Below are positions 33,561 through 42,408 of a stretch of DNA of 64,000 nt, in pieces. Made by a program: the position numbers and the translations under genes. The DNA is taken from positions 1 through 64,000 of the forward strand of contig JAWOAU010000074.1 in assembly GCA_046498385.1 (NCBI GenBank), written 5' to 3'. A model generated the notes under the pieces. That model was not told where the DNA came from and made no database searches. It was given only the letters and a program-made list of their open reading frames with translations. Position 1 is the stretch's first letter. Every line of letters begins with the position of its first letter. This DNA comes from Halarchaeoplasma sp046498385 (GTDB lineage Archaea > Thermoplasmatota > Thermoplasmata > Halarchaeoplasmatales > Halarchaeoplasmataceae).

Positions 33561-34532
33561 ATGACCATTGAGCTCTTGATGTGGACCTGTGCTTTAGTTG
33601 CAGGTGTAATAATATTGGTCAAGGGAGCGGACATAATGGTCGATGGAGGTGCTAGGACAGCAGTATATCTGGGTGTACCGGCCATTATCATAGGTTTGAC
33701 CGTCGTATCTTTTGGTACCTCACTACCTGAACTAGCTTCAAGTTTAAATGCATTGTCCAAGGGAAAAGATGGCATCTCCGTGGGAAATGTAATTGGATCC
33801 AATATAGCTAATGTCCTTTTGGTACTCGGTGTCAGTTCAATCATCTCCCCCATATCCGTGGATAAAAAGTTGATGAAAAGGGAACTGCCTATAGTGTTTT
33901 TAGCAATGGCATTGTTGATATTCTTCTCCACCGGAATTGGTATCTCCCCTTTGGAGGGATCAATATTAGTAATTGTATTTGCGTTATATATGGGGTATTT
34001 TATTCATACGGCGATCAAATCTGATGAAAGAAAATTAGTGCGTGAAAGGATAGTTAGAAACCAGCGTCATGGTGTTACGGATTTGTTTCCAAAACGAGAT
34101 ATTACAAAGATAATAGTAGGTATATGTGGAATAATAATTGGTTCGGAATTGATGATTCGCGGGGGGATTTTCTACGCGGGACACTTCAACCTGTCCGAGG
34201 GCTTGATTGGACTCTCCATTATCGCTATTGGCACCTCTTTACCCGAGCTTGCAGCTTCCGGGATGGCAGCCTATAAAAATGAGCCCAGTATATCGGTTGG
34301 AAATGTCATCGGTTCAAACATTTTCAATATTCTGTTGGTACTGGGGGTATGTGCACTGATAACCCCCCTTACTTTTTCTTATGAACTGTACATAAGCGTA
34401 TTGATAATGATTTTTGTTACCGTTATCATCGTGTTTTTCTCCTTTACCGGCAGGGTGTTATCAAGGTTCCAGGGAGGCCTCATGGTGCTGGGATACGGAC
34501 TGTATATGGTCTATCTCTGTATCCCTTTTTAA
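33561..34532 (+). CDS. Sodium/calcium exchanger family antiporter
   Basis: The 323-residue membrane protein has the two inverted alpha repeats of the CaCA family. Repeat one: SFGTSLPELASSLNAL and SVGNVIGSNIANVLLVLG. Repeat two: AIGTSLPELAASGMAA and SVGNVIGSNIFNILLVLG. The Glu and Ser/Asn residues that bind cations are conserved in both. It likely exchanges Ca2+ for Na+ or H+. It is divergent from aIF2-beta and stands alone. Confidence 0.93.
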   Translation: MTIELLMWTCALVAGVIILVKGADIMVDGGARTAVYLGVPAIIIGLTVVSFGTSLPELASSLNALSKGKDGISVGNVIGSNIANVLLVLGVSSIISPISVDKKLMKRELPIVFLAMALLIFFSTGIGISPLEGSILVIVFALYMGYFIHTAIKSDERKLVRERIVRNQRHGVTDLFPKRDITKIIVGICGIIIGSELMIRGGIFYAGHFNLSEGLIGLSIIAIGTSLPELAASGMAAYKNEPSISVGNVIGSNIFNILLVLGVCALITPLTFSYELYISVLIMIFVTVIIVFFSFTGRVLSRFQGGLMVLGYGLYMVYLCIPF

Positions 34533-34616
34533 CACGCGGGAGTTTCTGACTCTATGAGTAACAATGCTGTTGTATTTTTCCTCTTTTTTCCGTATCCTCA
34601 CAACCCTTTACACGGC

Positions 34617-34871
34617 TCAATGAATAAGACGTATACTCTTCAACCTCGTTCTTGGCGATAAGTCCGTAATATAGGGGCACCGCCACGGATACAAGGCATG
34701 GAGCACTAGAAGGGAGATGACGATGATGATAAATAGTGCGAGCAACGCCGAAACTAACACGAGTAATATGTAGTTGTAGAATAAATGTATTGCGGCAATA
34801 CATAATAAGGCCGCTAGAACTAAAATTAGGGAATTCGCTCTAGATATTTTTTCATCCGGCGTTGTATACAT
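34617..34871 (-). CDS. Small membrane protein (84 aa)
   Basis: The product starts MYTTPDEKISRANS and has two long hydrophobic helices (about residues 14-32 and 35-60) followed by a short basic tail. I start it at ATG 34871; the open frame begins at TTG 34880. I do not recognise a family. It is convergent with the antiporter gene. Another frame through the same region is a shadow. About 220 bases upstream (34872-35092) hold no gene that I can see. Confidence 0.5.
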   Translation of the reverse strand: MYTTPDEKISRANSLILVLAALLCIAAIHLFYNYILLVLVSALLALFIIIVISLLVLHALYPWRCPYITDLSPRTRLKSIRLIH

Positions 34872-35092
34872 GTATCTCAAAACTTGAAGTTAAGTCCCTT
34901 CGTATTCACATTCAGATCGCTGTTTGAGTTATTACTGCTTTCTCTTTATCTAGGTAAGTAGGGTATCAAAACACTCGCAAAGGTTCTAGCGGTCATAGAT
35001 TGCAGCATTATCTTTCCAGAGCCCTTTAGATGTTTTAAAATTGCCTAGAATACATACGAAAAATTGATTACCTTTTCCACTATGTTATTAGC

Positions 35093-35629
35093 ATGACCAT
35101 AACGACTTCCAAACCTGATCATATAGAGAAAGAGCATAAAATGCGGAAGCTTAAGATATGGCGGGATGTTGTAGGCCTTTCGATCATTGCAGCCTTTATA
35201 ATCCTTGTATTTTTTTATGAAATGGATCTTTGGGTCAGAACCGCACTAGTCCTTTTAGGGGCGGTATATTTGATATATACCATGACCAAATTGAAAAATT
35301 CTATGAAGCAGTATTACTCCTTGCACGATGACCTTGTGGTAAAAAACGGACACATAACAAAAGTCAATTCCAAGATCGGGCGAAAGGTATGGAAGATGCC
35401 TCTGGAACATGTTGTAAAAGTATGCCCTAACATAAAAGGTATGCCGAACACTCTTTATGTTTTGTTTGAAAGAGATGGTAAAAAGGGTGCGGAGAATTTT
35501 TATAAACATCGGATAAAAAATCCCGAAGACGTTGAAAAATTGCTGGAAGAAAGGGGTTTATTGGAGGAAAAATACATTTCGGTAGATGATTTGAAGCGCT
35601 CTATAGAGTCGAATATAGAAGAAACATAA
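35093..35629 (+). CDS. Membrane protein with PH-like C-terminal domain (hypothetical)
   Basis: The 178-residue product has a basic N-terminus, two membrane helices (about 28-45 and 48-66), and a soluble part with alternating strands (LHDDLVVKNGHITKVNSKIG, VWKMPLEHVVKV, TLYVLFERDG) that resembles bacterial PH-like (DUF304-type) domains. Function is unknown. It lies upstream of the hydrogenase operon on the same strand but 140 bases away and behind a separate promoter. Confidence 0.65.
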   Translation: MTITTSKPDHIEKEHKMRKLKIWRDVVGLSIIAAFIILVFFYEMDLWVRTALVLLGAVYLIYTMTKLKNSMKQYYSLHDDLVVKNGHITKVNSKIGRKVWKMPLEHVVKVCPNIKGMPNTLYVLFERDGKKGAENFYKHRIKNPEDVEKLLEERGLLEEKYISVDDLKRSIESNIEET

Positions 35630-35710
35630 CAAAAATCTTAAATATTTTTGAATTATCGCACCACATGCATGAACCCGGCGGCGGATTATCTATCGAAAAA
35701 AATATACAAA

Positions 35711-35761
35711 TTTTATAAAAAGTTACCTCTCTACCCGTACGGGTTGATTCTAAAAACGGAG
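35711..35761 (+). promoter_or_regulatory. Hydrogenase operon promoter with palindrome ACCCGTACGGGT
   Basis: The TATA box ttttataaaa lies at 35711-35720, which puts transcription start near 35741. A perfect 12-base palindrome, ACCCGTACGGGT, spans 35733-35744 and so covers that start: a fitting place for a repressor. GGAG at 35758-35761 lies eight bases before ATG 35770. Confidence 0.55.
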
Positions 35762-35769
35762 AAATAATT

Positions 35770-36291
35770 ATGAAAAAATCCAAAGCATTCACCTCAACGT
35801 TCTTGTTCGCACTGTTTGTGTACCTATTCCTGACCCTTGCGGCCGGCCGGTCCATGGTGGAGGGAACTATTCTTTGGAGTCTAGAAGAGTTGATACTAGG
35901 GATATCCATCGCTTTGATAGTCGGTGTTGTAGCTAGTGATATCCTATGTCGCTCGGGTAGCTACAGGATGTTGAATCCGGTGAGATGGGTTATAATGCTC
36001 TTGTACTGCATTCCTTTGTTCATTGAAATGATCAAGGCCAACTTTGATGTGGCCTACCGGGTGATAACCGGTAAGATAGAGCCAGGTATAGTTAGGATCA
36101 AACCGAACTTGAAAACGGACTTGGGTATAACCGTCCTTGCAAACTCCATCACACTTACACCAGGCACGTTAACTGTTGATGTTGACGATGAGAATGGGGA
36201 CCTTTACATACACTGGATCAAGGTGGGCAAAAGTCCCACAAAGAGTATCGCCGGAAAGTTCATACCATGGATAAGGAGGTTTGCGGAATGA
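35770..36291 (+). CDS. mbhA: Membrane-bound hydrogenase subunit A (MrpE-like)
   Basis: The 173-residue product is the MrpE/MnhE-type subunit of the antiporter module. It has two or three N-terminal helices and the family pattern WVIMLLYCIPLFIEMIKANF-like (seen as YCIPLFIEMIKANFDVAYRV), followed by LANSITLTPGTLTVDVDDEN. It opens the 14-gene operon. GGAG lies eight bases before ATG 35770. Its stop overlaps the next start (ATGA). Confidence 0.9.
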   Translation: MKKSKAFTSTFLFALFVYLFLTLAAGRSMVEGTILWSLEELILGISIALIVGVVASDILCRSGSYRMLNPVRWVIMLLYCIPLFIEMIKANFDVAYRVITGKIEPGIVRIKPNLKTDLGITVLANSITLTPGTLTVDVDDENGDLYIHWIKVGKSPTKSIAGKFIPWIRRFAE

Positions 36292-36557
36292 ATCTATCAT
36301 TTGAGTTTTATTTGGTGGTAGGCGTCTTTATCCTTTACATATTGATATCCATAATGAGGATATTCTTAGGCCCCACAGCTGCGGATAGAACAGTCGCCCT
36401 TGATACCATAAATACTCTGGTTGTGGCCAGCATGGTGGGACTAGGTGCCGCTACCTGGGAAACACTTTTCATTGACATAGCCATCGTCTACGCGATACTT
36501 TCTTTCGTAACAACTCTTTACATAGCCAAATACCTAGAAGGGGTGAATAACGAATGA
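36288..36557 (+). CDS. mbhB: Membrane-bound hydrogenase subunit B (MrpF-like)
   Basis: The 89-residue product has three helices and the MrpF pattern RIFLGPTAADRTVALDTINT, continuing to LSFVTTLYIAKYLEG. I start it at ATG 36288, eight bases behind GGAGG (36275-36279) and overlapping the mbhA stop; the earlier in-frame start at 36267 lies before the ribosome site. It belongs to the Na+/H+ antiporter half of the complex. Confidence 0.9.
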   Translation: MNLSFEFYLVVGVFILYILISIMRIFLGPTAADRTVALDTINTLVVASMVGLGAATWETLFIDIAIVYAILSFVTTLYIAKYLEGVNNE

Positions 36558-36916
36558 TTGTCATAACTATTCTTTACATATTGTTAATAGTCTCCCTGGT
36601 TTTCAACGGCTTGGGAGTGATAGGCCTGCACAGATTCCCAGATGTTTACACTCGACTGCACGCGGCTACGAAGTGCACCACCTTTGGTACCATCTTCATG
36701 ACCTTTGCAGTAATGGCTTACAGTATATACATGTATTTACAGAATTCAGGTTCGGACCAGTATTTGAACATGGCCCTACACACGCTGGCCGCCTTGGTTG
36801 CCATACTTGTTACCAACCCCACCGGCGCCCACGCAATTGCTAGGGCGGCCCACCGGATCGGAATCAAGCCTAGATTTGCATCAGTCGATCATCTGGAAAA
36901 AAGGAGGGGAAAATAG
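36554..36916 (+). CDS. mbhC: Membrane-bound hydrogenase subunit C (MrpG-like)
   Basis: The 120-residue product has three helices and the MrpG signature GVIGLHRFPDVYTRLHAATKC followed by TTFGTIFMTFAVM and LVTNPTGAHAIARAAHR. It overlaps mbhB by four bases and is followed directly by mbhD. It is part of the ion-translocating module. Confidence 0.92.
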   Translation: MIVITILYILLIVSLVFNGLGVIGLHRFPDVYTRLHAATKCTTFGTIFMTFAVMAYSIYMYLQNSGSDQYLNMALHTLAALVAILVTNPTGAHAIARAAHRIGIKPRFASVDHLEKRRGK

Positions 36917-37168
36917 ATGATATACCACATACTTCAGTTACTGGTCCTCATCGGTTTGGTCATCACATCCGTAGCGGTTATATGGTTCAAGGACCTCATA
37001 TCCGCAGCTATTGCTTTAGGTGCGTCTAGTTTAATACTTTCACTGCAGTTCTATCTGCTCCGAGCGCCGGATGTAGCAATTGCGGAAGCAGCGGTAGGTG
37101 CCGCACTCACCACCGCTATATTCATATTCGCAATCAAGGCGAGCCATCGAGAGGAGGGATTTAAATGA
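36917..37168 (+). CDS. mbhD: Membrane-bound hydrogenase subunit D (DUF4040)
   Basis: The 83-residue product has three helices and the DUF4040 pattern VIWFKDLISAAIALGASSLI, with YLLRAPDVAIAEAAVGAALT near the middle. This corresponds to the N-terminal piece of large MrpA subunits. The start follows the mbhC stop with no gap, and the stop overlaps mbhE by four bases. Confidence 0.9.
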   Translation: MIYHILQLLVLIGLVITSVAVIWFKDLISAAIALGASSLILSLQFYLLRAPDVAIAEAAVGAALTTAIFIFAIKASHREEGFK

Positions 37169-37464
37169 GAAAGGTTTTCGCACTGTTGGCGATATTGGTG
37201 GTATTTTCCTTCATGATACTAGCTGTTGTTGAACTAAGAGGTGAGGATGGAGGATTCGGCGAGCCCATGGAAACGAAGATGGACGAATACTTCCTAGAAG
37301 ACAGTCAATCTCATAACCAAGTTAACAATGTGGCAACCGCTATTCTTTTTGATTACAGGGGCCTCGATACCTTAGGTGAGGCGACGGTGTTGTTCGCGGC
37401 GGTATCTGGAGTACTCACCGTCCTTCGAAAATTTAAACCGGTAAAGCGTGGTGGTAAAAAATGA
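37165..37464 (+). CDS. mbhE: Membrane-bound hydrogenase subunit E
   Basis: The 99-residue product starts with a helix and continues with an acidic external loop (GEDGGFGEPMETKMDEYFLE), then NNVATAILFDYRGLDTLGEA and TVLFAAVSGVLTVLRKF. This is the MrpA C-terminal/MbhE type. The conserved FDYRGLDTLGE loop identifies it. It overlaps both neighbours by four bases. Confidence 0.88.
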   Translation: MRKVFALLAILVVFSFMILAVVELRGEDGGFGEPMETKMDEYFLEDSQSHNQVNNVATAILFDYRGLDTLGEATVLFAAVSGVLTVLRKFKPVKRGGKK

Positions 37465-37928
37465 ACTGGGAGATGTCAAAAATAGTTCGCACCATCACTG
37501 ATATAATGGTGGTACCTATAATCGTATTCGGTATCTATCTGATAGTACACGGTCATCTCACCCCTGGAGGCGGGTTCCAGGGTGGCGCGGTCATCGCATC
37601 CTCCACAGCGTTATTGATAATCGCTTATGGTTCTTTCCGGGACTACAAAGAAGACTTTTCGTCCTTGGAATCCGTAGGGCTAACGCTTTTTATTATTTTA
37701 GCGATACTCGGACTACTGTTGAGCACCACCATGTTCTATAACTTCGCCGCCGGTATGGGAGGTATATTCGGCGGTACGGTTTCTCAAGGAATAAACCCGG
37801 GATACATAAACACCGGTGGTACGGTACCGTTGATGAACATCATGGTCGGCCTGGAGGTCGCCGCCGCGCTGAGCTTGATACTTTGGATGATGGCCAAGAA
37901 CAGTGATTCCATGGAGGTGGAAATATGA
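37461..37928 (+). CDS. mbhF: Membrane-bound hydrogenase subunit F (MrpB-like)
   Basis: The 155-residue product has four helices with the MrpB motif GHLTPGGGFQGGAVIASSTA near residues 29-48, and a second loop rich in Gly (GMGGIFGGTVSQGINPGYIN). It belongs to the MnhB family. Overlaps of four bases with mbhE and mbhG indicate coupled translation. Confidence 0.92.
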   Translation: MNWEMSKIVRTITDIMVVPIIVFGIYLIVHGHLTPGGGFQGGAVIASSTALLIIAYGSFRDYKEDFSSLESVGLTLFIILAILGLLLSTTMFYNFAAGMGGIFGGTVSQGINPGYINTGGTVPLMNIMVGLEVAAALSLILWMMAKNSDSMEVEI

Positions 37929-38278
37929 ATCAATGGTTTACAGTTCTGCCCCTGATAATGGTCGCTATACTCGTGTCCGTAGGGCTTTATACAGTCCTTT
38001 TTAAAAGAAATCTTATCAAGATGATCATGGGTGTTGCAATAATACAGAACGGTGTGAATTTGTTCTTAGTTTCTCTGGCCTACCGTGACGGCTATGCGGC
38101 ACCGATATGGACCAGCGTTCCCGATGCTGATATGGTCCTTCCCACACCCCATGCCCTTACTCTGACTAGCATCGTCATCGGGGTTGCCACCACCGCACTG
38201 ATGCTCTCATTTGTAATAATGCTAAAAAGGCACAACGGTACCATAGATTCCCATGAGAATAGGAGGTGTCGCGAATGA
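37925..38278 (+). CDS. mbhG: Membrane-bound hydrogenase subunit G (MrpC/NuoK-like)
   Basis: The 117-residue product has three helices in NuoK/MrpC order: VLFKRNLIKMIMGVAIIQNG-like (cited in parts: LIKMIMGVAIIQNGVNLFLV) and PHALTLTSIVIGVATTALML. The conserved helix-lining polar residues of the family are present. It overlaps mbhF by four bases and mbhH at ATGA. Confidence 0.92.
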   Translation: MNQWFTVLPLIMVAILVSVGLYTVLFKRNLIKMIMGVAIIQNGVNLFLVSLAYRDGYAAPIWTSVPDADMVLPTPHALTLTSIVIGVATTALMLSFVIMLKRHNGTIDSHENRRCRE

Positions 38279-39795
38279 GTCTGGATTTAGTTGATGCTTC
38301 TCCGGCACTTGTACTTGCCATCCCACTGCTGTTCGCGTTTCTAGCTCCTCTGGCTAACAGGATATCTAAGGAATTAAGAGATGCGGCATTCATTATCGGG
38401 TTGCTCCTCACCATTTTGTTCGTTGCCTTTATGTCCTACGAGGTATTCAGTAATCAGGCGTGGACATACGTATTTGGTGGAGAGGAATCCGGGATCGTAA
38501 GGCATTCTTCCTATTTCAGGATAATGTTCGAGGCGGATGGCTATTCCGCACTGGCCGCCATCACCATCGCCGTTACCGCCCTGGGTGCGGGCATATACTC
38601 CTTTGCCTTCATGGAAGGGCATTCGGGTATGGAAAAGTTCTATGCACTGTTCTTACTGACCCTTGCAGGGGTGAATGGCATGGTATTGACGGCAGACATG
38701 TTCAACTTATTCGTCTGGTTCGAGGTAACTTCCATAGCATCCTGCGGCCTGGTAGCCTTTATCAATTACAGAGGCAAAAGTATAGAAGCCGCTTTGAAGT
38801 ACATGTTCCTCAGTGTGATAGGGGGTCTTTTACTCTTGTTTGCCATAGGTCTGATTTATGGAGAATACGGCGTACTCAATTTCCACCTTATCGCAAATGA
38901 TGTTACCGGAAGCATAGTAGATCGGATAGCATTGGGAATGATTGTTGTTGTTTTCGCAATGAAGGCCAGTAGTGTACCTATGCACATGTGGGCCCCGGAT
39001 GTTTATACCGAATCGCCGGGTTCGGTGACTCCTTTCATAGCAGTAACCTCGATGGGTTCGCTGTTTGTTTTGTTTAGATTACTCTTCGGGGTATTTCGTT
39101 ACTCGGTGGATGTGGCTGTTATGGGCGGTCTTTTGATAATACTCGGACTGCTGTCCATGTTCGTCGGTGTATCCATGGCCCTGAAACAGAGTGACGTAAA
39201 GAGGTTGATAGCTTATCTCTCGGTATCCCAGATCGGTTATATGCTCCTGGCAGTGGGAGTTGGATTCGCAACTTTGGATACGGGAGATTATACATCATTT
39301 GGCGCCATGGCCATCGAAGGCGGCTTATTTCATATGATCAACGATGGGGTCTATAAAGCCCTTCTATTCCTATCTGCAGTTGCAGTTGTATATGCCACAG
39401 GCACCAGCGATCTTAACAAACTCGGCGGCCTGGCACATCGTATGCCGTACACTACGTTGTTCTTCTTGATTGGCGGTCTGTCCATAGCAGGCGTACCTCC
39501 TCTTTCCGGCTTCAGCTCTAAGTTGTTGATCTATCAGTCCATATACCTTTATCACCCAATACTTGCTATAATCGCCCTGGTGATAAGTATAATCACCCTC
39601 GCGCTTATCGGCAAGATATTCTACAACGCATTTCTGGGTCCGGACCTTGGACTTACCAGGGGTGAGGTTCCCACCACCATGCTGCTGTCCATGGGCATTC
39701 TGACCGCGGTAGTAATCGTGTTCAGCCTGTTCCCTAATTACGTTGTGGCGGAAATAGTGGTGCCGGCCATAGAGGGTCTGGGGGTGATACCATGA
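38275..39795 (+). CDS. mbhH: Membrane-bound hydrogenase subunit H (MrpD/NuoM-like antiporter)
   Basis: The 506-residue product has about 14 helices and is the principal ion-pumping antiporter subunit. Key residues are visible: Glu in FNLFVWFEVTSIASCG, Lys in AALKYMFLSVIGG, KASSVPMHMWAPDVYTESPG, and SDVKRLIAYLSVSQIGYMLL. I start it at ATG 38275, behind GGAGG (38262-38266); the GTG at 38266 falls on the ribosome site. Only one such subunit occurs in the operon, as in Mbh and unlike Mbx/Mbs complexes, which have two. Confidence 0.94.
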   Translation: MSLDLVDASPALVLAIPLLFAFLAPLANRISKELRDAAFIIGLLLTILFVAFMSYEVFSNQAWTYVFGGEESGIVRHSSYFRIMFEADGYSALAAITIAVTALGAGIYSFAFMEGHSGMEKFYALFLLTLAGVNGMVLTADMFNLFVWFEVTSIASCGLVAFINYRGKSIEAALKYMFLSVIGGLLLLFAIGLIYGEYGVLNFHLIANDVTGSIVDRIALGMIVVVFAMKASSVPMHMWAPDVYTESPGSVTPFIAVTSMGSLFVLFRLLFGVFRYSVDVAVMGGLLIILGLLSMFVGVSMALKQSDVKRLIAYLSVSQIGYMLLAVGVGFATLDTGDYTSFGAMAIEGGLFHMINDGVYKALLFLSAVAVVYATGTSDLNKLGGLAHRMPYTTLFFLIGGLSIAGVPPLSGFSSKLLIYQSIYLYHPILAIIALVISIITLALIGKIFYNAFLGPDLGLTRGEVPTTMLLSMGILTAVVIVFSLFPNYVVAEIVVPAIEGLGVIP

Positions 39796-40130
39796 TCGAT
39801 ATAATTTTAAAGGGCATGTGGAGCCCTATACTTTTTATCCTCGTGGTTATTTTAACCGCATTGATTGTTTATATGTTCTATACCTTGGGCAACCCAAGTT
39901 ACAAACGTACTAAGCACAAAGGGGAACCTTTTATTTCGGGCAATAAACCGCCAGGTGATGTACGCTCGATCCATGTAGGGGGAGACAACGTATTCTGGGG
40001 GTTCACCCACGCTCTAAGAAAGTATCTCGATCCACTGGTTAAAGGTCATACGGGCATAGTCAACGATTACGTATACTGGGTAGTGATCACACTAGCCTTG
40101 GTCCTTATCTATATCTATATTTTGATGTGA
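39792..40130 (+). CDS. mbhI: Membrane-bound hydrogenase subunit I
   Basis: The 112-residue product has an N-terminal helix, a soluble loop (PFISGNKPPGDVRSIHVGGD, then NVFWGFTHALRKYLDPLVKG) and a C-terminal helix. Length and order match MbhI, which joins the antiporter and hydrogenase modules. It overlaps mbhH by four bases and is followed by mbhJ 13 bases later. Confidence 0.88.
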   Translation: MIDIILKGMWSPILFILVVILTALIVYMFYTLGNPSYKRTKHKGEPFISGNKPPGDVRSIHVGGDNVFWGFTHALRKYLDPLVKGHTGIVNDYVYWVVITLALVLIYIYILM

Positions 40131-40143
40131 AGAGGTGAAAATT

Positions 40144-40587
40144 ATGAAACTCACAAAAACCTTCGATAAAGCGCTCTGGGTCTTCCACGTGAACAGCGGC
40201 TCGTGCAACGGCTGCGATATAGAGATCGTAGCGGCACTGACCCCTCGTTACGACGTGGAAAGGTTCGGTATCAAGCTGGTGGGCTCACCCCGTCATGCAG
40301 ACGTACTTCTGTTTACAGGTCCAGTAACTCGAAAGATGAAAAACAGGGTGCTCAGGGTCTACGAACAAACACCTGATCCAAAGGTGGTTATGGTAGTAGG
40401 TAATTGCGGCAGCACAACAGGGGTGTTCTACGACAGCTATGCCATAGACGGACCTATAGATACACTTCTGCCCGATGATTCACATATATTGTATGTTGCT
40501 GGATGTCCAGTACGCCCTGAAAATATTATCAACGGAGTGAAAGAAGCTTGGTTGTATTTGGAAAAACTCAGAGGTGATGATAAATGA
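40144..40587 (+). CDS. mbhJ: Membrane-bound hydrogenase small subunit J (NuoB-like)
   Basis: The product (about 147 residues) binds the proximal [4Fe-4S] cluster. Cysteines are seen in SGSCNGCDIEIVAA, VVGNCGSTTGVFYDS and VAGCPVRPENI, the standard four ligands of this subunit. The start at ATG 40144 follows GAGGTG at 40132-40137. It overlaps mbhK by four bases. Confidence 0.93.
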   Translation: MKLTKTFDKALWVFHVNSGSCNGCDIEIVAALTPRYDVERFGIKLVGSPRHADVLLFTGPVTRKMKNRVLRVYEQTPDPKVVMVVGNCGSTTGVFYDSYAIDGPIDTLLPDDSHILYVAGCPVRPENIINGVKEAWLYLEKLRGDDK

Positions 40588-41174
40588 AGCACATAAAACT
40601 CCCTATCAGCTTGGAACAATTGGAATTATTTTTCAAACACCATCTCGAAGAGGCGGTAAGTGATTTCAAAAAGGAGGAGATCAAAAAGGGAGTTAAGCAA
40701 AAATCCATGAAATTGATTTGGTTCACGGTTGATAGAAAATCATTCCGTAAAGCCGTAAAACTGATCTCTTATGTACATATACCACACCTTTCCGTCACCT
40801 CCGGCTCCGACCGGGGCGACCACGTTGAATTGATCTATCACTTTGCCGTTAACTACGGCCATCCTGGTGAAGAGGTGAGCGTCAATATCAAAGTTGCTCT
40901 TCCAAAGGACGACCTTACCATACCGACCATCACCGACATAGTACCCGGGGCCGTAACCACCGAACGAGAAAAGCAGGAATTTTTGGGCATAACCGTAAAA
41001 GGGATTCCCGATTCCAGGAGACTTTGGTTAGATGAGAACTTCCCCAAAAACCGATATCCATGGAGATGGGACGAGACAGGAATGGAAAAGATGTCAAAGT
41101 ACGCACATGATATGGACCAAGCGACCACTCCTCCGACCGTAAAAAATCCAAAAAGGGGTGATAAAGATGAGTGA
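40584..41174 (+). CDS. mbhK: Membrane-bound hydrogenase subunit K (NuoC-like)
   Basis: The 196-residue product is the NuoC-type subunit that holds the large subunit in place. It shows HIPHLSVTSGSDRGDHVELI, VNIKVALPKDDLTIPTITDI and PDSRRLWLDENFPKNRYPWR, the conserved run of this family. It has no metal-binding cysteines, as expected. Its last eight bases overlap mbhL. Confidence 0.92.
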   Translation: MKHIKLPISLEQLELFFKHHLEEAVSDFKKEEIKKGVKQKSMKLIWFTVDRKSFRKAVKLISYVHIPHLSVTSGSDRGDHVELIYHFAVNYGHPGEEVSVNIKVALPKDDLTIPTITDIVPGAVTTEREKQEFLGITVKGIPDSRRLWLDENFPKNRYPWRWDETGMEKMSKYAHDMDQATTPPTVKNPKRGDKDE

Positions 41175-42408
41175 AAAAGATACCACTTACCAAGTACCTA
41201 TCGGGCCAATCCACCCTGCATTAAAGGAACCTTTCATGATCAATTTTAAATTGAACGGTGAAACAATAGTGGATGCCGATCCCCACCCGGGTATGAATCA
41301 CAGGGGGATCGAATTTATGGGGATGCACAGGAACCCTCTGAAGGTAATACCACTGGCTGAGCGAATATGTGGGATATGTTCTATCGTGCATCAACATATG
41401 TTTACTACCGCGGTTGAGCATGCCGCAGATATCGAGCCCACTAACAGGGCTCGTTACATAAGGACCATAATGGCTGAACTAGAGAGGATACATTCCCATG
41501 TACTTTGGGCCGGCGTTGCCGCCCACGAGATAGGTTTCGATACGCACCTCCACTTCACCTGGAAGATAAGAGAAAAAGTCATGGATCTCCTGGAGTTCAT
41601 CACGGGCAATCGAGTAAATTACTCTATGTGGACCGTCGGAGGCGTCCGTAGAGATATCACCGAGGACATGTATCCTAAAATAGAAGATACCCTGCTCTAC
41701 TATGAATCACTCTATAGCAAATTGGAGGACATATTCCTAGGAGATACCAGTATCAGGCTTAGGACAAAGAATATAGGTATTCTGTCTGAAGAGGATGCCC
41801 TGCGTTTATGCGGAGTAGGACCTACTGTTAGGGCTTCGGGTGTTAGGAAGGATGTAAGACTCGACCAGCCCTATGCCGCCTATGGTGATTTAGATCTGGA
41901 TTATGTGGTTCCCTCAACATACGGTTATGAGAATACAGGGGATGTATTCTCTAAAACTTTGGTTAGGTTAAAGGAGGTAGTGCAGTCTATAGATATCATA
42001 AGAAAATGTGTCGAACAGATGCCGGATGGAGATATAAACAGTGAGTCAAATAAAGCGGTGTTGTTGAACAAGCTGAAAAAGACCGGCGGAGAGGGTATCG
42101 GCAGAATAGAAGCACCTAGAGGCGAGGCGTTCCACTATGTACGTTTAAAGGAAGGAAACGAAGAAGTCGACTGCTGGAAGGTACGGGCTTCCACCTATAA
42201 CAACTTAGCAACATACGCACCAATGTTCATAGGGGAGCAGATAGCGGATATACCGATAATAGCAGCCTGTATAGACCCGTGCATAGGGTGCATGGACCGA
42301 GCCGAGATAGTGGACATAGGAACAGGTGAGCGAAAGAGCTACACCCATGAGGAACTGCACGAATTGAGCGTTGAAAAAACAAGGAGGATACTGGGGGGTT
42401 CATTATGA
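41167..42408 (+). CDS. mbhL: Membrane-bound hydrogenase large subunit L ([NiFe] catalytic)
   Basis: The product (about 413 residues) carries the [NiFe] centre that evolves H2. Both ligand pairs are intact: RICGICSIVHQH near the N-terminus and DPCIGCMDRAEI near the C-terminus, which separates it from MbxL-type subunits that have lost these cysteines. About 30 residues follow the second pair and should be removed by a maturation protease; one is encoded just downstream. Start ATG 41167 lies behind GGGGTGAT. It belongs to group 4 membrane-bound hydrogenases, fed by ferredoxin. Confidence 0.94.
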   Translation: MSEKDTTYQVPIGPIHPALKEPFMINFKLNGETIVDADPHPGMNHRGIEFMGMHRNPLKVIPLAERICGICSIVHQHMFTTAVEHAADIEPTNRARYIRTIMAELERIHSHVLWAGVAAHEIGFDTHLHFTWKIREKVMDLLEFITGNRVNYSMWTVGGVRRDITEDMYPKIEDTLLYYESLYSKLEDIFLGDTSIRLRTKNIGILSEEDALRLCGVGPTVRASGVRKDVRLDQPYAAYGDLDLDYVVPSTYGYENTGDVFSKTLVRLKEVVQSIDIIRKCVEQMPDGDINSESNKAVLLNKLKKTGGEGIGRIEAPRGEAFHYVRLKEGNEEVDCWKVRASTYNNLATYAPMFIGEQIADIPIIAACIDPCIGCMDRAEIVDIGTGERKSYTHEELHELSVEKTRRILGGSL

